From assembly GCF_900890705.1 (NCBI RefSeq), contig NZ_CAAHFH010000002.1, positions 248,001 to 312,000 on the forward strand: a stretch of DNA of 64,000 nt, given 5' to 3'. A program made the position numbers and the translations under genes. Below the pieces are notes generated by a model that saw only the letters and a list, made by a program, of their open reading frames with translations, did not search any database and was not told where the DNA came from. Numbering within the stretch: position 1 is the stretch's first letter; every line of letters starts with the position of its first letter. Below, piece after piece: positions 37,001 to 45,206 of the stretch. The DNA comes from Pontiella sulfatireligans. GTDB lineage: Bacteria > Verrucomicrobiota > Kiritimatiellia > Kiritimatiellales > Pontiellaceae.

Positions 37001-37972
37001 GGCCGTCGCTTCGCTGACCGTGAACGTTTTCGAGTAAGTCTGCATGTTGGTGTTGAGACCGATAGAGGAGTAGCCGCCATAGAAGACCAATCCGCTCTTG
37101 AAATAAACATCGATCAGACAGTCGGCCTCGGCGCGCGCATCAAAGGACAGACGATACTCCTGCCCGTTAACCAACGTAAGGGTATCCTGCCGCACCTGAG
37201 CATCCCACTGCACCCCGTCGTCATGGGTGATATCGGCATAATATTCATAATTGGCGGTATTGTATACGGTTGCCTCCGCATCTGCAGGAGCTGTTTCCTG
37301 CACGGACCAGCCGGTCAGACCATCTGAAAAATCCCCATTTATCAACAGGTTTCCGCCCTTGGTCACATTCAACGTGGTTGCCGAGGAACCGAAGTGGATG
37401 CCGCGGAAATAGAGCATGTTGCGGTACTGCTCATCCGGATTATTGGTCGCCCCGGGACCGATGTGGATCTTGTTCACGAACATGTCGCCGGTCGAGCCGG
37501 TCTGCACGCGCCAATGATCTAGCAACGGCTGCATGTCGATGAAGGCCAGCCACCAGTCGGAGTTATCCAGTGGCTGGTCGGTATTGATGACGCCGGACTG
37601 GGTTGCGGCGCTCCAAAACGTTTCGACGCCGTTGATGGTCAGCTTTAACTCGAAATTAATAATTCCGTCGGCCGCCTTGGGCGCGACGGGTTTGTAGTGG
37701 AAGATCAGATAAAGCGGATCGTCGTCTTCAACGGGCCGATTCAGCCCGCCAATTATAACTTTAGATCCATAATCGCTGGTAACGCCGGAGAGATCGACCG
37801 CCAGTACCTGCTCGCCGGCTACGTTGGCCAGAGAGAGATCACCGGCCTGCAAATCTCCTGCAGCAACAATCGCCGAAGGGATCGATGCCGCTTCCCGGAA
37901 ATCGACCGAATAGTCCTGCGCACCGGATATACCGGCCAGCATAAGTATGCAAAACAAAACCTTATTTTTCAT
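34016..37972 (-). CDS. Large secreted enzyme: two CBM-like domains and a right-handed beta-helix hydrolase
   Basis: 1318 residues from the ATG at 37972 (AAGGAG ten bases upstream; a GTG at 37981 is less likely). After signal peptide MKNKVLFCILMLAGISGA comes a beta-sandwich, then two CBM4/9-like domains, each opening NLLINGDFSDG or NLLSNGDFSNG and closing on N-x-V-W-L-D-N-V. A beta-sandwich leads to a right-handed beta-helix (about 830-1160) with LVGRGIVTGI, TAGDDNLKISNGTTAENLVI and other GH28/GH49-like coils; the Asp pair in GDDN is a likely active site. The last 120 residues are the D-x-D-G-D plus FFRL domain shared with other proteins here. It probably binds and cleaves a polymer at the cell surface. 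Confidence 0.8.
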   Translation of the reverse strand: MKNKVLFCILMLAGISGAQDYSVDFREAASIPSAIVAAGDLQAGDLSLANVAGEQVLAVDLSGVTSDYGSKVIIGGLNRPVEDDDPLYLIFHYKPVAPKAADGIINFELKLTINGVETFWSAATQSGVINTDQPLDNSDWWLAFIDMQPLLDHWRVQTGSTGDMFVNKIHIGPGATNNPDEQYRNMLYFRGIHFGSSATTLNVTKGGNLLINGDFSDGLTGWSVQETAPADAEATVYNTANYEYYADITHDDGVQWDAQVRQDTLTLVNGQEYRLSFDARAEADCLIDVYFKSGLVFYGGYSSIGLNTNMQTYSKTFTVSEATAGDICLLFFLGGRGENNVWLDNVLLEATSNPGVNLLSNGDFSNGTADWLFVANGTSTGNGSVLLDAAGIQGELYCNVISDSGVSYHLQMRQDSHKLRNGKAYRLSFDARAEFNRTMRANLRSNTLLGYLNYDVSLTTNMTTFTTDFAVTKPTVDDVALNFHLGAAGENDVWLDNVSLKELSEDDDLSWILQNEIISIQPKANGTLYLSKIRQPYTFYMNGLIFDEAEYASHAGITRQVVAGQIYLFDTRELNEGAFNQVSGSCELMLVNNGLIEAVHPFHLAFRDVPVSPDYEVSVQADGDAGFSVLPTFFSYMPREQVRLDNSGAIMSIKKFDEFNVQPIASHSFAGISTDDYPVTVRVKVLNHAFAPNTYFDETERFSYPLSRSKVIPSSYGIPCTVIGNDTIEFTLDRPRKVLVVPNYEAGMDVFRNLALGYGPLESFEIGKSDLPLGHPARDIPENVNEGFKNPLMFFARTADALPADLGFSETDPGTLVINSGDRPTQEELSAADTVWFKPGTHDLSRLGESLSYKTHIEAGQTFYLEEGAFVAATFKKPPQPGQPDDDPGGADCRLVGRGIVTGINHFWGGVPGFWHGNGFAIEINEIDGITFTDRASFGITGGDRINDIANLGVWHEMSGGIGFIDHCIVSDSFLTAGDDNLKISNGTTAENLVIMQLTPNAHAILVHEMVDNVTYANTTIRDVDIIGTWSEMIAEWQQLFHSYICCLQGRNVNIQNFTFSDIRIEAPYVHRILSFYNLHKQTPQGENGAYTPRWFPVTTEEHHAHIDGLTFENITVDTPYIVQKSVLGSGYSNSFANVSIANFVVNGETVTESNRDDYFEVSGYVLGTDPADGGSGRIDIPAPVANLTFHDSLYSAWAHGYGLVLGTEGDDDLDGEVNLAEFALGGNPVDPADRGMKPEFLAGAGGFSYVHPVLAKRNPGLIYTIETTDNLASNVWNTVGYTVSGTSDLGGDFNVVSNWIPIGVETQKFFRLNIREE

Positions 37973-38084
37973 ATTTACCACGCTCCTTATTTAGGATCTG
38001 CAGACCACCTGCGCTCAAACATGGCAATTTGAAACATCAATTTTCCCCTCGAAAAACACGAACTTCACAAAACAGATTCTCCTC

Positions 38085-38120
38085 AAAAGGCCGCATCGGA
38101 TGATGGATGCGGCCCTTTTT
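38085..38120 (-). terminator. Rho-independent terminator
   Basis: Perfect nine-base-pair stem GGCCGCATC/GATGCGGCC with a short loop, flanked by four A on the left and five T on the right, so it can work on both strands. It lies 19 bases after the stop at 38139 and ends the transcript that starts at 41525. Confidence 0.85.
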
Positions 38121-38138
38121 CCCGTATCTCCTGAGAGC

Positions 38139-40652
38139 TTACTGCTGTTCAATCTCGAGTTCTATAAACAGCTTGTCGGTCGTCAGGTTATAATTGTTGG
38201 TGACCATTCGGTAATCGCCACTGACCGGCCCCAAAGACTGTGAAACCCATGCGTTGGTATGCGGCGAAGCTCTGAACACCAAATTCTCGGCATCAACAAG
38301 CCGGTATACGACGTTGGTGTCGTCCACCAATCTGGCATGGGTGAAGATGAAATAGGTCCCATCGGCAACGGTTTCCATCTGGCCTTTGTCGGCGGCATTG
38401 GTCGGATTACCGTTGATACCGTATTCTGCCAGGTTGCTGACTCCATCATTGTCGTCATCCCCTTCCGGACCCTCTGCCAATCCATGCGTAACTACAAAGG
38501 TTTCGTAACCGGAACGTCCGCCGGGAGGAGCTGTATCATAGGCCCATACGGTGGCGTAGCCGAGATTCGCATCGTTGTAATCCGCATATAGAATACTGGT
38601 GCCGTTGGTCCAGCTCTGATCCCAGCTTTCCGTCAGCATATTGGTCAGGCCACCGGACCAGCTGATGAAACCGCCGGAAAGGTAGGTGGCGAAGTCGGAG
38701 ACCCGGTCACCTTTCCATTGCAACACGCCTTTTCCGAATACCATCTGCGCGTCGTCGATCATGCGCAATGCGGTTCCATAACCGCCCTCGATCTGGAGCA
38801 AACCGCCGTTAAGGTTGATCGTAGCGGTGCCTGCATCCGTATTATTCCAGTCTAAGTGAACATCCTTGGCTACAATCGTCCCATCGTTCAGGTTAACCGT
38901 ACCATTTCCCGGCTTGCTTCCAATAGCAAGTGGAGCAAACGCACCGGAGGTACTCAGCTGCAACAAGCCGCCATTCATATTAAGCGTGCCGGAACCGACA
39001 TCTCTACCAATATAAAAATAGCCGTTGGAACCAGTATAGGTACCGCCGTTGATGGTAACGGTGCCCTCACTGCCAATGGCAAATCCGCCGACATCCGTGC
39101 TGGCACCGACCTCGATGCTTCCGGAGTTCAGTTCAACATGCGAATCGGAAACACCAAACCGACCGACCTTCATGATGTTTCCTACCGACACCGCGCCGCC
39201 ATCGACAATCAGCCGTCCGTTTTTCGTGGAAAGATCAAGATCCCCGGACAGCGTCAGAGAGCCGCCATCCACCACAGCAACTTTCGCAGTACTGGCATGC
39301 TGAATTTCAATATAGCTGGCCTCTACCGGGGTCGCCACAATGAGATAAGAATCATTCCACTTATGACTCACATCGTCTTCTGCGGTCGGAGCGGTGCCGA
39401 GGTTCCAGTTGACGGCGGTGGTCCAAAGTCCGTCGCCATTTCCGCCCAGATTGCCGAAATTATAGATGCCGGTCGCGCCGTCCGTCACCGGAGGCAACAC
39501 AATAGGTGAAAGATTGCAGGCCCACATAGTAATAAACCCGTTGGAAACATCATTGGCATCTACATAAAGCACACTCTGGTTTACATTCGACCAGTAGCCG
39601 TAGTCAATAATGGTCGTATTGGTCCAGCTCGCATCCCAGTTTTCCGTCAGCATATTGGTCTGGCCGCCGATCCAGGTAATGTCCCCGTTATTCACGAGCG
39701 TCGTGATTTCTGAAACCGCATCGGTGATGTCGCCACCCCAATACAGAACACCTTCTTCAACATGGATCGACGACTCATTGTAGGCATTCACACCGCCGTC
39801 GGCCCAAAACTCACCACCGATCAAGTTGAGCGCTGCGGTGCCGGCATCCATGTTTGCGTCCATCGTCAAAGCACCAAGCGCGGTCATTTTACCGCCGTAC
39901 ACATTGATCACACCATCGCCATCGCCTTGGCTGCCTACATTCAGGGCCTTGTTGGTTTTGCCAATGGTTACTTCACCGCCATAAATGTTGATCACACCGT
40001 CGCCAAGATGATTCGTAGCCCACCCGCTGACATAAGCCTCGTTATTCGTTGCGGTGTACACTCCGCCATACATGTTGAACGTACCGATGTCCCCCGCGTG
40101 CTCTCCGCCCCCGATATACGTAAAATCTCCCACATCAAAGGTGCCACCATTCATTGTGGCTGTGCCCTGAACGCCCTCAGTCTTGTCTCCGCCCTTTGAA
40201 CCGACCGAGAAACTAGCGGAAAGATCCACACTGCCGCTGTTCATGGTCATAAATCCGTCGCCCTGGGAATTGGCCCACGCCGCGATATAAAGACTCCTCG
40301 CACTCAGTGAACCGCCGTTAAGCAACAAACCGGCATACGTTTTAACCCCTGACAATATGTTGATATTTACGTCCCCTGAGGTGGTCAAGCTGCCGCCCGT
40401 CCGGATATCCAGTGCCGATACACCAATACTGTTACGGCACCAGAACTCTTTTGCCACCGCCGTACTATCTAACGTTATTGTAAATGATTTAAGGCTTTTT
40501 GCGGTATCGTCGGAGGTAGGAATCCCATCACTCCAATTCGCCGCATTCGTCCAGTTGCCATCGCTGCTGACAATCCATTCATTCACCTCTGCCGATGCGA
40601 TCATGGCCGCACCAGTTAAAACGGCATATATAAGTATGTTCTTTTTCATCAT
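38139..40652 (-). CDS. Secreted protein with two beta-solenoid modules
   Basis: 837 residues; GGGGA precedes the ATG. After the signal peptide two homologous halves follow, each opening with a W-x-x-A-x-N-W motif (WTNAANWSDGIP; WTTAVNWNLGTAP), running through a solenoid of N-G-G-x-x-x-V/L repeats, and ending in a cap: LYWGGDITD, WIGGQTNMLTENWDASW, then LQWKGDRVSDF, WSGGLTNMLTESWDQSW and LYADYNDANLGYATVWAYD. The last 120 residues hold EGDDDNDGVSNLAEYGINGN and a beta-sandwich. Such solenoids are usually surface-exposed adhesins or glycan-binding proteins; no catalytic residues are evident. It is co-transcribed with the PEP-CTERM gene 15 bases upstream. Confidence 0.8.
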   Translation of the reverse strand: MMKKNILIYAVLTGAAMIASAEVNEWIVSSDGNWTNAANWSDGIPTSDDTAKSLKSFTITLDSTAVAKEFWCRNSIGVSALDIRTGGSLTTSGDVNINILSGVKTYAGLLLNGGSLSARSLYIAAWANSQGDGFMTMNSGSVDLSASFSVGSKGGDKTEGVQGTATMNGGTFDVGDFTYIGGGEHAGDIGTFNMYGGVYTATNNEAYVSGWATNHLGDGVINIYGGEVTIGKTNKALNVGSQGDGDGVINVYGGKMTALGALTMDANMDAGTAALNLIGGEFWADGGVNAYNESSIHVEEGVLYWGGDITDAVSEITTLVNNGDITWIGGQTNMLTENWDASWTNTTIIDYGYWSNVNQSVLYVDANDVSNGFITMWACNLSPIVLPPVTDGATGIYNFGNLGGNGDGLWTTAVNWNLGTAPTAEDDVSHKWNDSYLIVATPVEASYIEIQHASTAKVAVVDGGSLTLSGDLDLSTKNGRLIVDGGAVSVGNIMKVGRFGVSDSHVELNSGSIEVGASTDVGGFAIGSEGTVTINGGTYTGSNGYFYIGRDVGSGTLNMNGGLLQLSTSGAFAPLAIGSKPGNGTVNLNDGTIVAKDVHLDWNNTDAGTATINLNGGLLQIEGGYGTALRMIDDAQMVFGKGVLQWKGDRVSDFATYLSGGFISWSGGLTNMLTESWDQSWTNGTSILYADYNDANLGYATVWAYDTAPPGGRSGYETFVVTHGLAEGPEGDDDNDGVSNLAEYGINGNPTNAADKGQMETVADGTYFIFTHARLVDDTNVVYRLVDAENLVFRASPHTNAWVSQSLGPVSGDYRMVTNNYNLTTDKLFIELEIEQQ

Positions 40653-40667
40653 TATTTCCCCTGTATT

Positions 40668-41525
40668 TTAAATCATAAACCTTCTGCGCACAAACAACAG
40701 ACCGCCGCCGAAAACTGCAACCATCCCTAGAGAAGCGGGTTCCGGAATTACAGCTACAGTGTCAAAATTAAAAATCGCATCACCGATCTGGTCTGCATTA
40801 CCACTATTGAAACGGATCTTCCGATCCGTTCCGGCAGTCCAGGTGCCCCCCATATCCTGGTCAGATAAAGTCGCTGCAGCAACCTCGGCATTGCTGTTAT
40901 CCAGATTGTAGAGTGCGGCATCAGCATTCCATAAATTGCCCGAACCAGAGTATTCAGCATCGATTTTCAGGCGCAGATTGGCGGATTCAGCATCCACCCA
41001 GTTACCCTCGCTCACGGCCAGGCCGATGTCATTTGCTGAAAATGACATTCGATCATAACCAACCCCCCAAAGCAGCAGATTGAACGAGCCCTCTGTATCC
41101 TTTAGCTCTAAAGAACCGAAGAGATTCTTGCCCCCGGTATTATCACGGGCATTTATACGGAACATCTGCTTATTGCTCCCCGACAAGACCGTAGTGGAGC
41201 CTGCAGTAAACTGAAAATCTACATAATAACTGAAGTTGTTCGCGCCGTCTCCGATGTTTTCCGAAAACGTGGCCGTTTTAAAAGAACGGTTAAGCGATTG
41301 ATCAAGCGCTAGAACACCGGAACCTGCTGTGTCAGCAACTTTGAAGTTGTTTACATACTGCTGGCTCCAGCTTCCGATGTCGGGCATTTGGTTTTCAAGC
41401 CAAGAAGGTTCGGCGGTCGTGTCCACATAACGTTCATCATCGGTAAAATCAACCTCAAAATAAGCTGCATGGGATGAGGTCATCCCCAGAGCCATGATCG
41501 AGAGAGCATATAACAATTTTTTCAT
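40668..41525 (-). CDS. PEP-CTERM secreted protein
   Basis: 285 residues from the ATG at 41525 (GGAG six bases upstream; a GTG at 41537 is less likely). Signal peptide MKKLLYALSIMALGMTSSHA, a beta-sandwich body (FEVDFTDDERYVDTT to FNFDTVAV), then the sorting tail IPEPASLGMVAVFGGGLLFV with RRR after the hydrophobic stretch. That tail is cut by an exosortase during export, placing the protein on the surface or in an extracellular matrix. The exosortase is not in this window. It is the first gene of the transcript ending at the 38.1 kb terminator. Confidence 0.88.
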   Translation of the reverse strand: MKKLLYALSIMALGMTSSHAAYFEVDFTDDERYVDTTAEPSWLENQMPDIGSWSQQYVNNFKVADTAGSGVLALDQSLNRSFKTATFSENIGDGANNFSYYVDFQFTAGSTTVLSGSNKQMFRINARDNTGGKNLFGSLELKDTEGSFNLLLWGVGYDRMSFSANDIGLAVSEGNWVDAESANLRLKIDAEYSGSGNLWNADAALYNLDNSNAEVAAATLSDQDMGGTWTAGTDRKIRFNSGNADQIGDAIFNFDTVAVIPEPASLGMVAVFGGGLLFVRRRFMI

Positions 41526-41722
41526 TCCGTTCTCCACTGTTTTACTTCATCCCATGTTACACAATCGGTTTTCAGCTTTTTTCCAGCGTCAAACCCCATA
41601 CACTAACTGAAACAAGGCCGCCTCAGCACTTGTAACAGCCACAACAACAAAATCCGCAAATCGTGAACCTGAATCAGCATCCGGTTGACGCCCCGATTTT
41701 GACCTGTTAGTTTTTTCGATTC
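41526..41722. promoter_or_regulatory. Divergent promoter region
   Basis: This 197-base gap separates the minus-strand PEP-CTERM operon from the plus-strand sigma factor gene, so it must hold promoters in both directions. TGTTACACAA near 41563 and TTGTAACA near 41630 form an inverted pair facing outward. This could serve as the recognition site for the adjacent ECF sigma factor on each side, but no full -35/-10 pair can be assigned. Confidence 0.4.
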
Positions 41723-42322
41723 ATGGATAATTGGAATACAAGCTACACGTTGCTTAAACGCGCATGCGAATCGGGGGACGAGCATGCATGGGAAGACTTT
41801 GTAACGCGCTACCGCAGCTTTATCTTCTATGTGTTGCGCCAAATGAATATCCCGCAGAGTCAAATTGACGACCTGACCCAGGATATTCTGCTGAAGTTAT
41901 GGAAAAACCTGCCCAGCTATCGACAGGGCAGCACAAAGTTTAGATCATGGTTAAGTACGGTTATCCGAAACACGGCGCTGAACCACATAAACCGCGAACA
42001 AAACCGGTTAAAACGGGACGACCACTATTCAGAAAATCGAAAATCCCTGCAGGGCATACCTGTTTCAAAACCTGAAATTGAAGCAATCATTGAAAGCGAA
42101 TGGGAAATCCATATCACCAATCTGGCCATGGAACGGGCGCGAAAAACCTTTCAAGGCAAAGCCATTAAAGCTTTCGAATTGAGTCGGGAAGGAAAAAGTC
42201 TCGATGAAATTGCAGAAAAACTGAATATAACCCGTGCCTCCGCTAACACCCTGCGCAATCGTGTTAAGAACTGCCTGCTCAGAGAGATCCGAGCTCTCGT
42301 GGAGCAGGCCGAAAACCAATGA
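41723..42322 (+). CDS. ECF-type RNA polymerase sigma factor
   Basis: 199 residues. Region 2 spans about 10-80 (DEHAWEDFVTRYRSFIFYVL, DDLTQDILLKLWKNL, KFRSWLSTVIRNTALNHI), and region 4 is a helix-turn-helix near 150-185 (GKSLDEIAEKLNITRASANT). No anti-sigma gene follows; instead the stop overlaps the start of a Ser/Thr kinase as ATGA. ECF-kinase pairs of this kind are known from Planctomycetes and relatives, where the kinase is thought to control the sigma factor. It is one of the few plus-strand genes and a good candidate regulator of the surrounding operons (inference). Confidence 0.9.
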   Translation: MDNWNTSYTLLKRACESGDEHAWEDFVTRYRSFIFYVLRQMNIPQSQIDDLTQDILLKLWKNLPSYRQGSTKFRSWLSTVIRNTALNHINREQNRLKRDDHYSENRKSLQGIPVSKPEIEAIIESEWEIHITNLAMERARKTFQGKAIKAFELSREGKSLDEIAEKLNITRASANTLRNRVKNCLLREIRALVEQAENQ

Positions 42323-44352
42323 CCGATTCAGGGAACATTCCACCACGTGATCCCTCCCTTCGCGACCTCTATTCCCAAGCGCTGAAAAACAAAGCAGCCC
42401 CCCTCCCGACCGAAGAGAATTCCCCTTCATTCATATCCCTCTCCCACATCCAAAAACGCTATACCCAATTCAGCCTGATCGCCGAAGGCGGCATCAAACA
42501 GATTTTCAATGTTTTCGATGAGCACAGCCACCGCCACGTTGCCCTTGCAATGCCGCGCGATGAACTCGATGTCGAAAACATTGACCCCTTCATACACGAA
42601 GCGTGGCTCACCGCCATCCTTGCGCACCCCAACATTATCAATGTTCACGATGTCGGTGTCATTGATCGCCGAAAACCTTTTTTCACCATGGACCTGAAAA
42701 AAGGCGACAATCTTGATGCCCTGATCAAGAAGAACACACGGTCCCGCGAAGAGCTGCTCGACATCTTTCTCAAAGTATGCGACGCCATTGCCTATGCCCA
42801 TAACCGTCAGGTCCTGCATCTGGACCTGAAACCTCACAATATCCAGGTGGAGAACTTCGGGGAAGTGCTGGTCTGCGACTGGGGACTCGGGCAATTGCTC
42901 GAATCCGGAGACGCCGCGGAGGAACTTAAACTTGACCCGGACATCATCAATAACGTCACCCTAAGCGGTGCAATAAAAGGCACCCCCGGATTCATGGCTC
43001 CGGAACAGATCGATTCCGATTCCATTCTCACTCCACAGGCCGACATCTATTCACTGGGCTGCACGCTATATTACATGCTAACGGGCCAAAAACCCTTCTC
43101 GGGCACACCGGGAGAAATCCTGACCGACACCAAACAGGGCCGCTTTATCCCGCAAAAAAAAAGAGCGCCGATGCGGAAAATACCGAATGGACCGGCCCAG
43201 ACAGCCCTCAAAGCCATGCAGCTCAACCCTTCCGACCGTTACAGCTCCGTACTTGAACTGCAGCAGGATATTCGGCGATATCTGAATAACTATCCAACCC
43301 GCGCAGAACGGGCAGGTTTTCTGAAAAAAACGTTGCTGTTTTATAAACGCAACCATGTACGCTGCCTGATCGCAACCGTATCGATTATCGCCATTATATT
43401 GCTGTCCAGTTTCTTCATTCGCGCGCTGGAACGAAGCAAATCAAGAATCGAACAAGAGCATGAGCTTGCAACAAAGCATGAAAAGGAAGCAGACAGGGCT
43501 CAACAACTCTATGTTGATGAAATGCACCTCTCACACCAAAACCAAGAGGCCCATCTGGCAGCCTTGCAGTTCCTTATCAGCCGCTATATGTATGACGACA
43601 TCTTTTTTGTACGCCCCATTACGGCACTGAAAAGCGCCGAAAGCTATATTCGCGAAGGCCGGCAGATTGCTCCGGAAAAAGCACTCATGATCCATTATGA
43701 GATCGTGCTTCACTTCATCAAACTCGACTTCAATGCCATCTATGAGCTACAGGGGGATCAGCTTCCTTTTTACAAAACATATTGCAGTATGCTCACGGAA
43801 ATAAAATCGTTGCAGCCGCAAACCTCGGAGCATATTCCTGAAGTGGAGGTCTTTAACGAGATCCTAAAACGGATGACACATACCAGCCAGGATAAACACA
43901 TGCTGATCGAGCAGATGATCGCTTACGACCATGCGCGCCGCCAGGACCGGACGCACTATGAGCAGGTAATCCTGACCGCACTCAACTATTTCAACCGGAA
44001 CTGGAGCGATCCTGTATTTGAATACAATCAGGATTTGAAATCGCTTGTGCTGGGCGGCAAACAATTTAATACACTGAAATCACAACCATGGCGCATCCAA
44101 TGCATGCTTCACTATCTACCCATCAAGCAACTGCACCTGCTGGTTGATCATAACTTCGCTCTCGAGGAAATCAAAATGCTCCCCCTTCAGGAACTCAACC
44201 TCACGGACTCCGAAAAACTCAACCTCGCCCCCCTTCATAATTTTCGAAACCTAGATCGACTGATCATTAACGATGGCGTCTATTCAGATTCCGAATTATC
44301 ACAATGTCATGAATCCATAATCATTGATCTGGTCGGCCCGGGTGGAAGGTAA
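42319..44352 (+). CDS. Membrane Ser/Thr protein kinase paired with the sigma factor
   Basis: 677 residues. The Hanks-type kinase domain (about 48-320) has the glycine loop region IAEGGIKQIF, VALAMP in place of the usual V-A-I-K, VLHLDLKPHNIQV with the catalytic Asp near 170, CDWGLGQ instead of DFG, and GTPGFMAPEQ. The VALA substitution leaves the usual ATP-anchoring Lys in doubt, while Lys in LDLKPHN is intact. A basic stretch and one membrane helix follow (LIATVSIIAIILLSSFFI, about 348-365). The C-terminal 310 residues are helical, ending in leucine-rich segments (LPLQELNLTDSEKLNLAPL), and would be extracytoplasmic as a sensor. Transcribed and coupled with the sigma factor. Confidence 0.9.
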   Translation: MTDSGNIPPRDPSLRDLYSQALKNKAAPLPTEENSPSFISLSHIQKRYTQFSLIAEGGIKQIFNVFDEHSHRHVALAMPRDELDVENIDPFIHEAWLTAILAHPNIINVHDVGVIDRRKPFFTMDLKKGDNLDALIKKNTRSREELLDIFLKVCDAIAYAHNRQVLHLDLKPHNIQVENFGEVLVCDWGLGQLLESGDAAEELKLDPDIINNVTLSGAIKGTPGFMAPEQIDSDSILTPQADIYSLGCTLYYMLTGQKPFSGTPGEILTDTKQGRFIPQKKRAPMRKIPNGPAQTALKAMQLNPSDRYSSVLELQQDIRRYLNNYPTRAERAGFLKKTLLFYKRNHVRCLIATVSIIAIILLSSFFIRALERSKSRIEQEHELATKHEKEADRAQQLYVDEMHLSHQNQEAHLAALQFLISRYMYDDIFFVRPITALKSAESYIREGRQIAPEKALMIHYEIVLHFIKLDFNAIYELQGDQLPFYKTYCSMLTEIKSLQPQTSEHIPEVEVFNEILKRMTHTSQDKHMLIEQMIAYDHARRQDRTHYEQVILTALNYFNRNWSDPVFEYNQDLKSLVLGGKQFNTLKSQPWRIQCMLHYLPIKQLHLLVDHNFALEEIKMLPLQELNLTDSEKLNLAPLHNFRNLDRLIINDGVYSDSELSQCHESIIIDLVGPGGR

Positions 44353-44486
44353 TGCGAACCAATTTTTGCTCCTTTTTAATTTCTGGTGTCCGATCGCTAT
44401 GGTAATGCGAACTTTTTCGCTAAAAAGTAAACGCCTCTTCTTTCACCCCGTAGTCAGCTCCGGCAAAGCCTGATAATTTGTCAGGC

Positions 44487-44816
44487 ATGGATACGAATGA
44501 AAACAATGTGTCGGGGCGGGCTTCCTATACGGAGGAAGAACGCCGGGAACTGATCGAGGAGTTTAATTCAGCGGGGCTGACCCAGGCGGCGTTTTGCCGG
44601 GAATGGAGCATCAACCCGAAAACGCTGGCCCGTTGGCTGCGAATTGAACGTCAGGAATCTGAGGTTGCTTTTTGCGAGGTGGAAGTTCAGCCCGGACCTC
44701 CTGAGATAGATGAACTGAAGATCTTTCTGCCGAACGGGATTGAGGTTCAGCTTCCAATTCCGTCACTGAATGAACTCGGTATGGTTCTGCGGGAGGCTGC
44801 CGGATGTTTGGATTAA
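44487..44816 (+). CDS. tnpA: IS66 TnpA-like accessory protein
   Basis: 109 residues from the ATG at 44487; an in-frame TTG lies nine bases earlier. The helix-turn-helix EEFNSAGLTQAAFCREWSIN followed by PKTLARWLR is typical of IS66 OrfA. The C-terminal half is a short beta-rich region (LKIFLPNGIEVQLP). It overlaps the next gene by 13 bases. The protein is needed with TnpB for IS66 transposition; its biochemical role is not settled. Confidence 0.88.
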   Translation: MDTNENNVSGRASYTEEERRELIEEFNSAGLTQAAFCREWSINPKTLARWLRIERQESEVAFCEVEVQPGPPEIDELKIFLPNGIEVQLPIPSLNELGMVLREAAGCLD

Positions 44817-45151
44817 GTAATTCAATCCGGGTATTTCTGGCGGTTGAGCCGGTGGATCTGCGTAAGAGCTTCAACGGATTGCACTGTGTAGTGCAGGATA
44901 GGTTAAATGAAGATCCGTGTTCGGGCACATTGTTTGTGTTTACGAACCGACGGAAAAACCGGATCAAGACGCTGTACTGGGATGGTACCGGCATGTGGGT
45001 TGCTATCAAGCGGCTTGAAAAGGGCTGTTTCAGTTGGCCTCAAGGCGTTGGCGCAGATGAAAAGCTTAGTCTTGCTCCGGAAGCGCTGGCCCTGCTGCTC
45101 GATGGAGTTGATCTAAAACAAGGCTCGCTCAAACCTTGGTATCAGCGCTGA
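44804..45151 (+). CDS. tnpB: IS66 TnpB (Orf2-like protein)
   Basis: 115 residues. The family signature IRVFLAVEPVDLRKSFNGL is at the N-terminus, followed by GTLFVFTNRRKNRIKTLYWD and GMWVAIKRLEKGCFSWP, all as in IS66 Orf2 (PF05717). Full length, no frame disruption. It starts within the end of tnpA, indicating translational coupling, and is followed after 55 bases by the transposase. Confidence 0.95.
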   Translation: MFGLSNSIRVFLAVEPVDLRKSFNGLHCVVQDRLNEDPCSGTLFVFTNRRKNRIKTLYWDGTGMWVAIKRLEKGCFSWPQGVGADEKLSLAPEALALLLDGVDLKQGSLKPWYQR

Positions 45152-45206
45152 TTTTTTTTGCATTTTCCATCAGGTTGGTGCCGCATTTTCAACGTGTTTT
45201 GGTATA

